Source: Acinetobacter corruptisaponis (lineage in GTDB: Bacteria; Pseudomonadota; Gammaproteobacteria; Pseudomonadales; Moraxellaceae). From it: a DNA stretch of 64,000 bases. The position numbers and the translations under genes are program-made. Each line of letters opens with the position of its first letter. The first letter of the stretch is position 1. The notes below the pieces were generated by a model that saw only the letters and a program-made list of their open reading frames with translations, ran no database searches and was not told where the DNA came from. Shown piece by piece: positions 1 through 8,442 of the stretch. The DNA lies in assembly GCF_030053775.1 (NCBI RefSeq), contig NZ_CP125669.1, forward strand, positions 930,001 through 994,000, in the 5' to 3' direction.

Positions 1-2395
1 CATTTTCAAGTGAACTAGATAACTCATTCATCGACTTCACAGACGCTTTGCCTGATTCATCAATTTGAACTTGCAATCCAAGTGACGCTGCTTTTGCTTT
101 CGTTGCTGCAATTGCAGATTGATCGCCTGATGCTACAGCCGCTTGCAATACACGCTCATAAGCCTGTTTTAATCCCTCTGTTGTCGCTTGACCACTTGCT
201 TGAATACGATTGAAGTCAGCAATAGCCACGTCAGCAGCAAGCTTTAATTGCTCTTTGGTTTTGATGCCAAGCCGTTCAAACGCCTTGCCAGTTTCATCCA
301 AATCATCGGGCAATTTTTGGGTCTGCTGTCGAATCGCAAGCATACCCATCTCAACTTGTTTTGTTGAGAATACACCCTGTTCTTCAAACTGTTTAAACTT
401 GGCTTGTGCTGCATCAATTTCGGCTTGGCTTTTAGCTTTTTCTAGTAGCCTTGACCATGCCTCATAAGTCACATCCGCAGCTTGTGAGCCTTTTACTCCC
501 ATCAACTCTAAATTTTTGGTGAACGTATCTAAAGCTGTGGCTTTAACTTTAAATTCGTCAGATACTTTATTAAGAGCGACATCAAGATCAAGACCTAAAG
601 CCTCAGCAGCTTTACGACCTTGCCCTAGTCGTGTCTCTAAACTAACAACCGCAGCGCCTGCCTCTTGCTCAATCGCTTTGACAATCGCTTTGCCAGTTTT
701 ATCAAACTCAACTGCTAGACCTTGAGCTGCAATTTGCGCTTCAATGGTTTTTTTGGTTTGACTTGATAGAGCTACACCACCTTTGGTTGCTGCTTCGATT
801 TGTGCCGAAGCCCAATCTTGTGCCGCCTTGATTTTTTCATCACTGATTTTCTTACTTTCAGCCTGATAAGCTTTTTCTTTCTTATCAAGTTCAGCAAGTC
901 CTGCAACTGCCGCATCAATCGCTGATTGATCACCTGATTTTCGAGCATCAACTAATTGCTGTTGTAGCTTGATACGCTCATCGCTGATAGCTTTGTAATC
1001 AGCTACATGTTGAGCTTCTTGCGCTTTTAAATCAGCGAGTGCTTTTTGGTTGTTGGCAATACGTTCGGCGTTTTTCTGATCTTCGGTTTTACCCATGTTC
1101 TCAATTGATTTGATCGTTTGAGATTCATAGTTTTTGATACCATCAAAACCTTTAGTGAAGTATTCATCAGATTTATTTTGCATTGCTGTAATATTAGCAA
1201 TAGCTTGTTCTTTAACATCACCCCATGTAAATGTCGCTTTAACTTCGTACCAAACCGCAGCAAGTCTATACAAAGTACCTGCAAAAAGATTAGTTACTAC
1301 GCCAACCGCCTTAAATCCATCTCCAATCAAATTAATCGCAATATTTAAAGAATCAAAAGCTTTTTGGAGTCCGCTTACCTCTACGCCTGCTGGACGTAAG
1401 CCATCGGTGAAACTAAATACTCCTGAAAGAGCGTCATCAAACACATCATTAAATGCTCGACCTACATCTAAAACCGTATTGAATAGAGTTTTTATTGTGT
1501 CATAAATCGAACCTAATGCAGTTTTGAGTGAATCAATTGCACCCTGATCATAAATATCAGATAAATATGCGCCAAACTTTGTAAAACCATTACCTATATC
1601 ATCAATAATTAGTTTTAGAAGTCCCATATTATCAGCAAGTACCGACAACCATTGAGCTACTGTTGCACTTGCACCATTGGCCTGATCCATCTCACCAATG
1701 AGAATCTGCCAAGACGTTGAGATTTTTTGGAGTGCATTGCTAATAGTAGTTGGCATTTCAGCATATTGAGCATCAACACCTGCTTTCTGTTTTTCCAGTG
1801 CTGCAAGTACACGTTCTGCTGAAAGCTCGCCATTTTCAGCCATTTTTCGAAGTTCACCAGTGGTTTTACCCAAGCCCTTTGCTAAAGCTTCTGCTAAACC
1901 GTAACCACCCTCCATGATGCTGTTAAATTCTTCACCGCGAAGCACACCACCTTGCATTGCTTGAATAAACTGAGTGACTGCTGCTTCTGCTTCTTGCGTG
2001 CTACTACCGCCCAACTGGATCGCTTTAGTGACGGTACTGGTCATATCAAGTGCAAATTGTTGGGATTTCCCCATATCCTTTGCAACAGTATTTAATCGAG
2101 TGAACAGTGCCCCAGTGTTATCTAGTGTTGAGTTTGTTTGCAGTGCGATTTGATGCACACCCGACATCGCTTGCTCAAAGTTACCTCCATCTTTTGTAGC
2201 CTGTTGGATTCGTGCTGATAGAGTTGCATAGCTGTCTGCTGCTTCTGCAAGTTCCTTTACGCCTAAACCAACACCAAGCGCAGCCATAGCACCTACAAGC
2301 GCATTTACTGCAAACTTTGCACCGTTGATTCCTTGATCAAAACCTGTGGTATTAGCTCGCAAATTAAGTAAAAAATCTAAACTGTTTGAAGCCAT
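1..2395 (-). CDS. Phage tail tape measure protein, 3' end outside the window
   Basis: An uninterrupted minus-strand frame starts with ATG at 2395 and is still open at base 1 (798 codons visible). The N-terminus (MASNSLDFLLNLRANTTGFD) and the following Ala/Gly/Gln-rich helical sequence match the tape-measure N-terminal domain family, which sets tail length and is threaded through the tail tube. A short segment near residue 30 is hydrophobic and the rest looks largely alpha-helical. It is downstream of the tail tube and tail chaperone genes, the usual position, though separated from them by an accessory cluster. The C-terminus is not visible. Confidence 0.88.
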   Translation of the reverse strand, partial: MASNSLDFLLNLRANTTGFDQGINGAKFAVNALVGAMAALGVGLGVKELAEAADSYATLSARIQQATKDGGNFEQAMSGVHQIALQTNSTLDNTGALFTRLNTVAKDMGKSQQFALDMTSTVTKAIQLGGSSTQEAEAAVTQFIQAMQGGVLRGEEFNSIMEGGYGLAEALAKGLGKTTGELRKMAENGELSAERVLAALEKQKAGVDAQYAEMPTTISNALQKISTSWQILIGEMDQANGASATVAQWLSVLADNMGLLKLIIDDIGNGFTKFGAYLSDIYDQGAIDSLKTALGSIYDTIKTLFNTVLDVGRAFNDVFDDALSGVFSFTDGLRPAGVEVSGLQKAFDSLNIAINLIGDGFKAVGVVTNLFAGTLYRLAAVWYEVKATFTWGDVKEQAIANITAMQNKSDEYFTKGFDGIKNYESQTIKSIENMGKTEDQKNAERIANNQKALADLKAQEAQHVADYKAISDERIKLQQQLVDARKSGDQSAIDAAVAGLAELDKKEKAYQAESKKISDEKIKAAQDWASAQIEAATKGGVALSSQTKKTIEAQIAAQGLAVEFDKTGKAIVKAIEQEAGAAVVSLETRLGQGRKAAEALGLDLDVALNKVSDEFKVKATALDTFTKNLELMGVKGSQAADVTYEAWSRLLEKAKSQAEIDAAQAKFKQFEEQGVFSTKQVEMGMLAIRQQTQKLPDDLDETGKAFERLGIKTKEQLKLAADVAIADFNRIQASGQATTEGLKQAYERVLQAAVASGDQSAIAATKAKAASLGLQVQIDESGKASVKSMNELSSSLEN

Positions 2396-2409
2396 CTTAT
2401 TTTCCTACA

Positions 2410-2436
2410 GATATGAAAAAGCCACCCGTAGGTGGC
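2410..2436 (-). terminator. Intrinsic terminator after the antirepressor gene
   Basis: On the minus strand GCCACC-TAC-GGGTGGC forms a GC-rich hairpin followed by TTTTT. It lies 3' of the AntA-type gene and just before the tape measure gene, so it separates the accessory cluster from the tail gene downstream. Confidence 0.75.
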
Positions 2437-2446
2437 GTGGATTTGC

Positions 2447-2977
2447 TTAGTCTTGGTTGTCATCAAAGTCTAATTTGTGTTGAGTTTTCTTGATGAGTTC
2501 ATCTAATTTTTTCAATATTTTAGGCTTAACCTGTTTTCCGCCAACACTTAAAATCCGACCAGCATTTGATAGCGTTTCTGTCCATTGTTCTGCAAGTATT
2601 GATAGTTTTCCTATCTCAAGTTGGATTCCATTTAAGGCATCACGAGCAATTTTTTCTTGCTCAATATAGTACTTGCGTATTTCATGACCTCTCCCATTGC
2701 GCTCCATCATTCCTAGATGCTTAGTCATATCTACGGAAATAATATATTCAGTTATCCATTGACCTGTTTTTGAAAGCTCGTCTTTTTTGACGACCTTAAT
2801 AAAGTCATAATTTTCTTCAAACTTGCATTGATTGATTCTTCGTTTGATCCAATGGGAAAAATCAGCCTTAACTTCAAGCATGGTGTGTAAATCACGAGCA
2901 TTTACACCCAGTTGTGTCTCACCATTGAGATCAATCTCAATAAAAGGGTTTGATTCAAAGTCTACAATCGCATTCAT
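2447..2977 (-). CDS. AntA/AntB-family phage antirepressor
   Basis: A 176-residue protein whose N-terminal part (roughly residues 10-85, including LGVNARDLHTMLEVKADFSH and WIKRRI) matches the AntA/AntB antirepressor domain. These proteins bind or inactivate a prophage repressor when made. I chose ATG 2977 because GGAG sits 7 nt upstream; an in-frame ATG at 2998 has no ribosome-binding site. The C-terminal half is a Lys-rich helical tail. It sits in an accessory cluster interrupting the tail genes, and a nested stem-loop resembling C4 antisense RNA lies just upstream, which fits control by RNA. The target repressor is not identified. Confidence 0.82.
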   Translation of the reverse strand: MNAIVDFESNPFIEIDLNGETQLGVNARDLHTMLEVKADFSHWIKRRINQCKFEENYDFIKVVKKDELSKTGQWITEYIISVDMTKHLGMMERNGRGHEIRKYYIEQEKIARDALNGIQLEIGKLSILAEQWTETLSNAGRILSVGGKQVKPKILKKLDELIKKTQHKLDFDDNQD

Positions 2978-3000
2978 TACTATGCTCCGACTACTCATTT

Positions 3001-3096
3001 AAGAAAAAACACTGGCAAGAAGATGTATGAACAGTCGAAAACGACCATCTTCGATTCGGGGATCAGCCTAGCCAGTGGTGCGCCTGAATTTCAGGC
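3001..3096 (-). ncRNA. Candidate C4-like antisense RNA upstream of the antirepressor
   Basis: Three nested complementary pairs are visible: CACTGGC (3010-3016) with GCCAGTG (3071-3077), GAAGATG (3019-3025) with CATCTTC (3046-3052), and GTCG (3034-3037) with CGAC (3042-3045) closing an A4 loop. On the minus strand the outer stem is followed by TTTTTT, so the RNA would end in its own terminator. An extra 7-bp palindrome (3082-3096) precedes it. P1 and P7 C4 RNAs act upstream of antirepressor genes in this way. CGACT in the inner hairpin can pair with AGTCG next to the gene's Shine-Dalgarno. The C4 assignment is inference from structure and position. Confidence 0.6.
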
Positions 3097-3098
3097 AT

Positions 3099-3126
3099 TA
3101 AAAAAGCCGACTTGTTAGGTCGGCTT
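3099..3126 (-). terminator. Hairpin with T-tract upstream of the structured RNA
   Basis: GCCGAC (3106-3111) pairs with GTCGGC (3119-3124) and is followed by a run of T on the minus strand. It may end upstream transcription so that the candidate RNA and antirepressor depend on their own promoter, which I could not place. Confidence 0.6.
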
Positions 3127-3141
3127 GGGTAATTTAGGCAA

Positions 3142-3167
3142 TAAAAAACCTGCTGATGCAGGTTTTT
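3142..3167 (-). terminator. Intrinsic terminator of the 3181-3642 gene
   Basis: AAAAACCTGC and GCAGGTTTTT (3144-3153, 3158-3167) form a 10-bp stem with a 4-nt loop and T-tract. It lies 14 nt past the stop codon of the small membrane protein gene and could work in both directions. Confidence 0.75.
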
Positions 3168-3180
3168 AGATCAACTTAGT

Positions 3181-3642
3181 CTAGTCATTTGGTATGAATT
3201 GAGTTCCACAGCGCAAACACATCCAAGTTTTTGAATAGTTGGACAGTGCTGTTTTGTTTTGAGATTCCATTTTTGCATAAAGCTTAACTAATCCCCAGAT
3301 TAATAAACCCAGCAGCGGAGCACAGATAATAAAATTTAAAATACCATCCATTAATTTAGGCTCTGAAAAAACACTTAAAACCCCTTTTAGTAATGGCATA
3401 GCGAACATTAAAAATAATACCGCAACAACAATCTTTGGCATTGAGCTATTTTTTGGTGGCGCACACCCAGCAGCCAAGTGTGATTGCGATGAAGATCGTC
3501 CACGCCCGCCCCCGACAGATATTCTGCCACTTGTGGATACGCTTACACCGCCAAAGCCACTTTGACCAGTTCTACTTCCGCCTGCCCAAATCATAGCTAA
3601 GGTTTTTGTATTTTTTGACTGACAACTTGGACAATTGCTCAT
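3181..3642 (-). CDS. Small membrane protein with terminal CxxC pairs, unknown function
   Basis: A 153-residue protein. It starts with a CPSC pair at residues 4-7 and ends with a second pair, CLRC, near residue 142, which could together bind a metal. A Gly/Ser-rich stretch (about residues 20-55) follows, then two hydrophobic segments (about 70-90 and 100-120). I recognise no family with a known activity. Its position between tape measure and tail chaperone, with its own terminator, suggests a moron expressed from the prophage rather than a virion part. Confidence 0.65.
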   Translation of the reverse strand: MSNCPSCQSKNTKTLAMIWAGGSRTGQSGFGGVSVSTSGRISVGGGRGRSSSQSHLAAGCAPPKNSSMPKIVVAVLFLMFAMPLLKGVLSVFSEPKLMDGILNFIICAPLLGLLIWGLVKLYAKMESQNKTALSNYSKTWMCLRCGTQFIPND

Positions 3643-3694
3643 AATCTTCCCCTTAAAAATAAATTACTAACATTAATAAGACTAAGCAAAATAA

Positions 3695-4204
3695 TTATCT
3701 ACGTCTAAGATAAGGTTTAACATAAGTTCCATCTGAACGCGTATAGCCTGAAACTCGTTGAGTACTAGGCTGTCCAAATTGATAATATCCAGATGAATAA
3801 TCTAAGTCACGACCAGCATCATCATAACCATCGCTTTTGCCGTAGATTTTATTTACTTCTTTACACTTATTAGCAAATCCTGTGCGCTGCCCAAAACCAA
3901 CACATTTTTCTTGAGAAATTGACCTATCAATCACGCTGGAATTTAATGGTATAACTTTATCATTTTGACCACTCAAATCAGGCTTGGAATGATCAACACC
4001 CAATGTCCCACTTTCTCTTTTATAAACTTCAAAATTTGTTTGCGGATCATTACAAGGCTCTTTCTGTAGAACCCACTCTCCATTAATTTTACATTTATTT
4101 AATGGAGTTATTTGCTCTAGAGCATTAGCTTGCCCCACATCAGCAAAACTAAATGTGCTTATAATTACCAATGCTCCGCCTATTAATATAATTTTCCCCA
4201 TCAT
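3695..4204 (-). CDS. Putative exported protein, unknown function
   Basis: A 169-residue protein with a typical signal peptide: MMGK, a hydrophobic core to about residue 18, then SFADVGQA as a possible signal peptidase I site. The mature part has two cysteine pairs (CKINGEWVLQKEPC, and CVG...NKC near residues 101-114) that may form disulfides, and a Tyr/Gly/Arg-rich C-terminus. The early Cys-containing segment recalls short periplasmic modules, but I cannot name the family. It belongs to the accessory cluster inside the tail operon and may alter the lysogen's surface. Confidence 0.62.
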   Translation of the reverse strand: MMGKIILIGGALVIISTFSFADVGQANALEQITPLNKCKINGEWVLQKEPCNDPQTNFEVYKRESGTLGVDHSKPDLSGQNDKVIPLNSSVIDRSISQEKCVGFGQRTGFANKCKEVNKIYGKSDGYDDAGRDLDYSSGYYQFGQPSTQRVSGYTRSDGTYVKPYLRRR

Positions 4205-4261
4205 GTTGTGCTCAACATTTATTATTTATAGGCAATTTAACAAATGGCCGAAATTAAGTCA

Positions 4262-4471
4262 TTAAAAAATTCTCAACTTCTTTTTCACTTCCCAGTCCAC
4301 AGCATGATTTCCATTGTCGCAATCATGGCTCACACATTCACCCTTATGATTAACTTGGATTGGACCACATCCCTCACAAATCACTAACGCAAGAAAATTC
4401 GGCTTACATTCGTTAATGAAGCCGTTTTTCATGTTGTAAGTTTTGGCGCATTGAGCGCAATATTCAGCCAT
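4262..4471 (-). CDS. Small Cys-rich putative zinc-binding protein
   Basis: A 69-residue protein with four cysteine groups (CAQC at 5-8, C at 22, CEGC at 32-35, and C46/C51), a pattern suggesting a zinc ribbon or two small zinc knuckles. No function can be assigned. It is the first gene of the accessory cluster after the tail chaperone candidate. Confidence 0.6.
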   Translation of the reverse strand: MAEYCAQCAKTYNMKNGFINECKPNFLALVICEGCGPIQVNHKGECVSHDCDNGNHAVDWEVKKKLRIF

Positions 4472-4506
4472 ATCAGCATCTTGTTGTTTTTAGTGGTGTA
4501 TTTATA

Positions 4507-5070
4507 TCACCCATCCAAACCACTTACAAACCTATCAAAATCATTATTTTTGGCATTGGCAGCACGTGTTGCTATAGCAATCGTTTTTAATCTTTGCAAC
4601 TCACATCTTTGAGCCGCCTTTAAATACTCAGTAAAGGCACCATACGACATATTTAAAATATCATCTTGCCTATGTCCGTTTGAAATAAGACGCTGAAACG
4701 AATCAAACCAAGAATATTTTTTTTGATTTTCTCTTTGCTGTTTTTTCGGTTTTTCTTCCTTAAAATATGCTTCATTCACCTGAACGATTTTTAAAATCAG
4801 ATCAGCAATAGCATCCTGGTTCCCAATATGTTTTGAGAAAGTCTCTGGATCAAGTGAAGTGACCAAAGAACAAAGGCCCATGATCTGAATAATGCTTGTA
4901 AGAATAATTGGCTTGATTGTTTCTATTGAATAACTTTCCAATTGCTTTATTGGATCAGCAAAGTAAGCAAACTGGTTTAGATTCTTAATCTGTATCTGCT
5001 TAATCTCAATATTCTGACCAATAAATACATGTGGCAATGATTCATTGTTTAAAAGAAAAAAGTCATTCAT
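4507..5070 (-). CDS. Putative tail assembly chaperone
   Basis: A 187-residue protein placed directly after the tail tube gene and, apart from the accessory cluster, before the tape measure gene, where siphophages encode their tail assembly chaperone. The sequence is mostly helical, with a charged, Gln/Lys-rich middle (about residues 105-117) and a C-terminus (AANAKNNDFDRFVSGLDG) like other phage proteins at this locus. I see no slippery sequence with an overlapping extension frame, so the frameshifted G-GT form is not evident. The call rests mainly on gene order. Confidence 0.5.
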   Translation of the reverse strand: MNDFFLLNNESLPHVFIGQNIEIKQIQIKNLNQFAYFADPIKQLESYSIETIKPIILTSIIQIMGLCSLVTSLDPETFSKHIGNQDAIADLILKIVQVNEAYFKEEKPKKQQRENQKKYSWFDSFQRLISNGHRQDDILNMSYGAFTEYLKAAQRCELQRLKTIAIATRAANAKNNDFDRFVSGLDG

Positions 5071-5136
5071 AGAAAAAATCCAAAAATACAGGCACGAAAA
5101 AAGACGCTGATGCGCCCCTGTGCCTGTAAGTATTGC

Positions 5137-5889
5137 TTAAACTGGTGCTGCAATCTGCACGACACGACCAAACAAGCCAAGACTTGAATCGCTGCCTTTC
5201 TCTGCATCAGATAACGCCATGCCGCTGATTTCATAAGAACCAAGTTCTTCATGAATCAATGGGAATGTAGCAGAAGCATCTTTTTTAGTACGCCACAACT
5301 TCACTTCGACTTTGCTATTGTCTACTGTGTTAATGCCGCGGAAAGTGAGTTCGTACTCTTTGCTATCTTGGTCATTGATTGTAGTAACTGAAGCTGTGCC
5401 TGCGGTAAAGTCAGCAGTTAATGGCATGGTTAAACCAGTTACATCACTTATAGTTACTGTGCCGAAAGCTGCATCAACTTTATATTTTGATGCATCAACA
5501 ACAACTGGCGTTGCAGTTGAATCTTTGATAACTACATTCGACACATTGTAGCCGCCCAAAGCAACTTCTTGACCTACAGCAACCGTACCGAGATTCTTAG
5601 CTGTTACCGTTCCGCCTGCAATCGATGTTGCTTGACCATTAAGAATATAAGCAATATTTTCTTTGCTTGCTTCTTCCAAAGTGCCTTTAAAGTTTACACT
5701 ACGAGTTCTTGTCATCATAAAATCAGTAGTGCGTTGACCCGTTGTGGACTCTTGATGTTCGATCACATCACCATCTAACTCAATCTCGAAATCTGGCGCA
5801 TTTCCCACATGACGAGCTGCCCCAGCAACACCTGCAACAATCGGCGATAAATACAATTTACCTTGCAACGAAATATACTGTTTAGCCAT
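5137..5889 (-). CDS. Major tail tube protein
   Basis: A 250-residue protein starting MAKQYISLQGKLYLSPIVAG. The opening strand and the later ELDGDVIEHQES, GTLEEASKENIAYILNG and KVEVKLWRTKKDASATFPLIHEE-type segments match phage tail tube proteins, which polymerise as stacked hexamers. The middle (residues 90-170) is Thr/Val rich. Its ATG at 5889 overlaps the stop of the 54-residue gene just upstream, so the two are translationally coupled. It sits between the tail terminator genes and the chaperone candidate, as expected. Confidence 0.82.
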   Translation of the reverse strand: MAKQYISLQGKLYLSPIVAGVAGAARHVGNAPDFEIELDGDVIEHQESTTGQRTTDFMMTRTRSVNFKGTLEEASKENIAYILNGQATSIAGGTVTAKNLGTVAVGQEVALGGYNVSNVVIKDSTATPVVVDASKYKVDAAFGTVTISDVTGLTMPLTADFTAGTASVTTINDQDSKEYELTFRGINTVDNSKVEVKLWRTKKDASATFPLIHEELGSYEISGMALSDAEKGSDSSLGLFGRVVQIAAPV

Positions 5890-6046
5890 TGGCTTTTACC
5901 TCTTTTGTTAATTTTGGTTCTGTTTTGACTTCAATAATCAAACCATCGCTTAATAGTTTTTCGATCTGCACTTTCGGCAAATCCCCGATTGTGTCGCCCT
6001 TTGACCACGGGCCAACTGGCTTTAATGCTTTATATCGCTTGGTCAT
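5882..6046 (-). CDS. Small phage protein before the tail tube gene
   Basis: A 54-residue ORF (MTKRYKALKPVGPWSKGDTI at the start, ending KEVKANG). Its ATG at 6046 follows AGGTGC, and its stop overlaps the first codon of the tail tube gene. The KPVGPWSKGD turn resembles small beta-barrel phage proteins at this locus. Function is unknown; the tight coupling suggests a structural or assembly role. Confidence 0.68.
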   Translation of the reverse strand: MTKRYKALKPVGPWSKGDTIGDLPKVQIEKLLSDGLIIEVKTEPKLTKEVKANG

Positions 6047-6053
6047 ATGCACC

Positions 6054-6494
6054 TCAAAAACTGTTAATCATTTGGCATTCAAACAAATACGGCAGCCACA
6101 ACTTGCCTGCTGCTGACATATGCTGAACCCCTGCATTTGCTCGCTTGAATTGTTTAAACCCTGAAACTTGAGGATTAAACCCTTGCATCCGCTTTAAAAT
6201 TTCGATGATAAAAGGACTCGCTGCATTACGAACCAGTGTTGTATCTTCAAGCTGTGAGCCTGCTTCCTCAACACACAAAACAATAAGCCATTGCTGATAA
6301 ACAACACTTGCTGCCCCATTCCCTGCCGAATCACCCACTCGATCATCCACGTAAATAATGCTGATAGATGGCGCTACTGCTGTTGCTTGCAGCATGTCAT
6401 CAACAGAAAAAGGCGTGTAGACCGCTTGAATCGAATCAATGTCTTGCAGATGTGCTTTGATGATTGACTCAAGCGCAAAATAATTACTTGGCAT
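6054..6494 (-). CDS. Gp37-like tail terminator/completion protein
   Basis: A 146-residue protein with the alpha/beta pattern of the Mu gp37/tail terminator group: an N-terminal helix (residues 7-20), SISIIYVDDRVGDSAGNGAA, then a strand-rich segment (YQQWLIVLCVEE) and a helix around AASPFIIEILKRMQG. Such proteins cap the tail tube and stop polymerisation. It overlaps the 3' end of the virion morphogenesis gene upstream by 11 nt. The exact subfamily is uncertain. Confidence 0.65.
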   Translation of the reverse strand: MPSNYFALESIIKAHLQDIDSIQAVYTPFSVDDMLQATAVAPSISIIYVDDRVGDSAGNGAASVVYQQWLIVLCVEEAGSQLEDTTLVRNAASPFIIEILKRMQGFNPQVSGFKQFKRANAGVQHMSAAGKLWLPYLFECQMINSF

Positions 6495-6987
6495 CTCTCA
6501 GTAAATCCTCCAGATATTCTTCGATTGCTAATAGCATGTTTTGTGCATCATCTTCCGATACACCGAAAATTGGACGCGCAGGAACCGTGATTGATTTGCG
6601 TTTTACCCAGCCACCCGTGGGAGTTTTAAAAACAAGATAAGGCTTATTCTTCGCTCTAATGGTTCCGCCATAGTGCATCAGCTTTGCATATAGAACGTCA
6701 GTGAGAATTGAAACGCCATTTTTATTAAGTCGAGTACGGATCGAGTTCAACAATCGCCCCGTGTCTCTTAATGTTTGGCCATTTTGGGCGATTGCTCGCC
6801 ATGACTTTTGCCACGGTCTGCCGTCAGGTGCAACACCACGCTTAAAGCGGTCGTGAACACCCTCAAGTAGAATATCGCCCAACTCGTCATAAAGCGCTTT
6901 ATGGTCTCCTGCTTTCGCTTCTACTTTACGCAGCCAATCCCGAAGCTTTTCCTCACCTTGAAAGTAAAACCCCTGTCTATCTGACAT
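6484..6987 (-). CDS. Virion morphogenesis / tail completion protein (Mu gpG-type)
   Basis: A 167-residue protein with the Phage_tail_S/virion morphogenesis signature: FKRGVAPDGRPWQKSW (about 48-65), LRDTGRLLNSIRTRL (about 75-90), YAKLMHYGGTIRAK (about 100-115) and VPARPIFGVSEDD (about 133-146). Family members act in head-tail joining or tail completion. I chose the second in-frame start (ATG 6987), preceded by GAGGTGG. It lies immediately after the DUF1320-type gene, the same order as in Mu-like and many Acinetobacter prophages. Confidence 0.82.
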   Translation of the reverse strand: MSDRQGFYFQGEEKLRDWLRKVEAKAGDHKALYDELGDILLEGVHDRFKRGVAPDGRPWQKSWRAIAQNGQTLRDTGRLLNSIRTRLNKNGVSILTDVLYAKLMHYGGTIRAKNKPYLVFKTPTGGWVKRKSITVPARPIFGVSEDDAQNMLLAIEEYLEDLLRDAK

Positions 6988-6994
6988 GACCACC

Positions 6995-7441
6995 TCACTT
7001 GACGCTTGGCATCTTGTTTAAAACATCATCGCTAAAAACACCGCCACGATATGTAGTACCCATTGGCATGGCGGTAGGTGATTTAGCGGCGGGTTTGACT
7101 TCTTGAGTTGTTGGATTTTTAACAAGTAAAACGTTTGTGCCTTTTGAAACGCCCTTTAGATAGCTCATCGCATCGTCATAACGTCTACGGACTTCTTCAG
7201 ATGCTTTGCTTTTCCAAAGTAAATAACGAGCAATATCACAGACAAAGATTTTTATATTGTCAGGTGGGTATTCAAGAGGAACGGCATACTTAGCGCCAAT
7301 CCAACCATCAATAATTGAGCCTGCATCTGCTATTGCAGCGTCAACAGACTCGCCCCCTGTCAAATAACGCTCTAACTGTGATACTTCTGTCAGGCTGTAA
7401 CGCTTCACCATGTCATCACGTGTTGCGTACATGGCAGCCAC
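6995..7441 (-). CDS. DUF1320-family (Mu gp36-like) head-tail connector protein
   Basis: A 148-residue protein. MYATRDDMVKRYSLTEVSQLERY, then AGSIIDGWIGAKYAVPLEYPP and DIARYLLWKSKASEEVRRRYDDAMSYL, is the typical helical pattern of DUF1320/gp36 proteins, which sit at the head-tail connector. The Pro/Thr/Lys-rich tail after residue 115 is likely disordered. It begins 2 nt from the end of the capsid gene, consistent with one late operon. Confidence 0.82.
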   Translation of the reverse strand: MAAMYATRDDMVKRYSLTEVSQLERYLTGGESVDAAIADAGSIIDGWIGAKYAVPLEYPPDNIKIFVCDIARYLLWKSKASEEVRRRYDDAMSYLKGVSKGTNVLLVKNPTTQEVKPAAKSPTAMPMGTTYRGGVFSDDVLNKMPSVK

Positions 7442-7443
7442 CG

Positions 7444-8430
7444 TTATGTTGTTGATTTAACTTTTACCAATGCTTTCGGCTTCAACACGGTTGGCAATTG
7501 GTTTGCTTGAACATGCAAATCAAAACCACGGTCAAAGTCTTTAGTGCGCTGTTTAGCGTAGTACGGCAATGCTAAAGTATTCACCGTTTCGTTGAAGTCA
7601 GCAGGCGCTAATGCAGTGATAAACACGTCCTGAGTACCACGTGGATATGCTGAACCTGTTTTGGTTGCATAAATCGGCGTACCACCAACCGATTGACGAT
7701 TCACAATGAACTTCAATCCGCCAAATTCAAAACCAGACGTATTAGAACGACCTAGCTTTTGTTCAGCAGCAGACCAACCCAAGAACACTTCACGAACGTT
7801 TTTATGAGCTACCAAAGCATCATAAAAAGCACGATCCACTTCAACTTCGATTGATGTGTAAATCTCTTGACCTAATGCATCTTCGATATTGTCAATAACG
7901 TCTTGGCATTTTGCCGCAACGTTTGTTGTTGCTGTACCAAGATCAAAATCAACCTCGGTTTGTGTAACGCCAAAGTCGGTGAAATAATTAATAATCGTTG
8001 AGCCATCAGCATCAACAATAATCCCTTGCTTGGCTTTTAAGCGGCGAAAAGCAAGTGTTGTATCAATCTTGTTTTTCATTGCTTGTAAACGGTCAAGAAC
8101 TTTTCCGCTTACGGTTTCAGCAGCAGTGCTACCAAACGCACGCACACCCATCACATCTGATGCTAAAACAACATCTTCGAGTGGCATGTGTGGAATTGTC
8201 CAAGACTTTGCAATACGAGTGCCTGAGCTGTTTTTAGGTGCAACACCACCCCAAGCGGTTGTTGGTACAAGAATATTGCTTTCTGTCATGAACTCAGCAG
8301 CAAAGCTGTTTGTCGTGCCAGCAATCGGGCGGAACAATTCGATGTCCGACGGATTACCAATTCGAGTCGGTAAATTTGTAATCGCTAAAGATAATTCTTC
8401 AACGCTAAAAACTGATTGGTCTAAATTCAT
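7444..8430 (-). CDS. Major capsid protein (lambda gpE family)
   Basis: A 328-residue protein. Residues 1-30 (MNLDQSVFSVEELSLAITNL), PHMPLEDVVLASDVMGVRAFG (about 81-100), the KIDTTLAFRRLKAKQG helix and the C-terminal TKDFDRGFDLHVQANQLP segment fit the phage major capsid protein E family. It forms the icosahedral head with the decoration protein encoded directly upstream. Length is close to lambda gpE (341). Cleavage by the upstream protease/scaffold is not obvious from sequence. Confidence 0.9.
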   Translation of the reverse strand: MNLDQSVFSVEELSLAITNLPTRIGNPSDIELFRPIAGTTNSFAAEFMTESNILVPTTAWGGVAPKNSSGTRIAKSWTIPHMPLEDVVLASDVMGVRAFGSTAAETVSGKVLDRLQAMKNKIDTTLAFRRLKAKQGIIVDADGSTIINYFTDFGVTQTEVDFDLGTATTNVAAKCQDVIDNIEDALGQEIYTSIEVEVDRAFYDALVAHKNVREVFLGWSAAEQKLGRSNTSGFEFGGLKFIVNRQSVGGTPIYATKTGSAYPRGTQDVFITALAPADFNETVNTLALPYYAKQRTKDFDRGFDLHVQANQLPTVLKPKALVKVKSTT

Positions 8431-8442
8431 TTTAATCCCCTA

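Noticed and set aside
4507..5252. Programmed frameshift making a longer tail chaperone
   Set aside because: No slippery heptamer with an extended overlapping frame was found at the end of the gene; the overlapping frame is a shadow of the tube gene.
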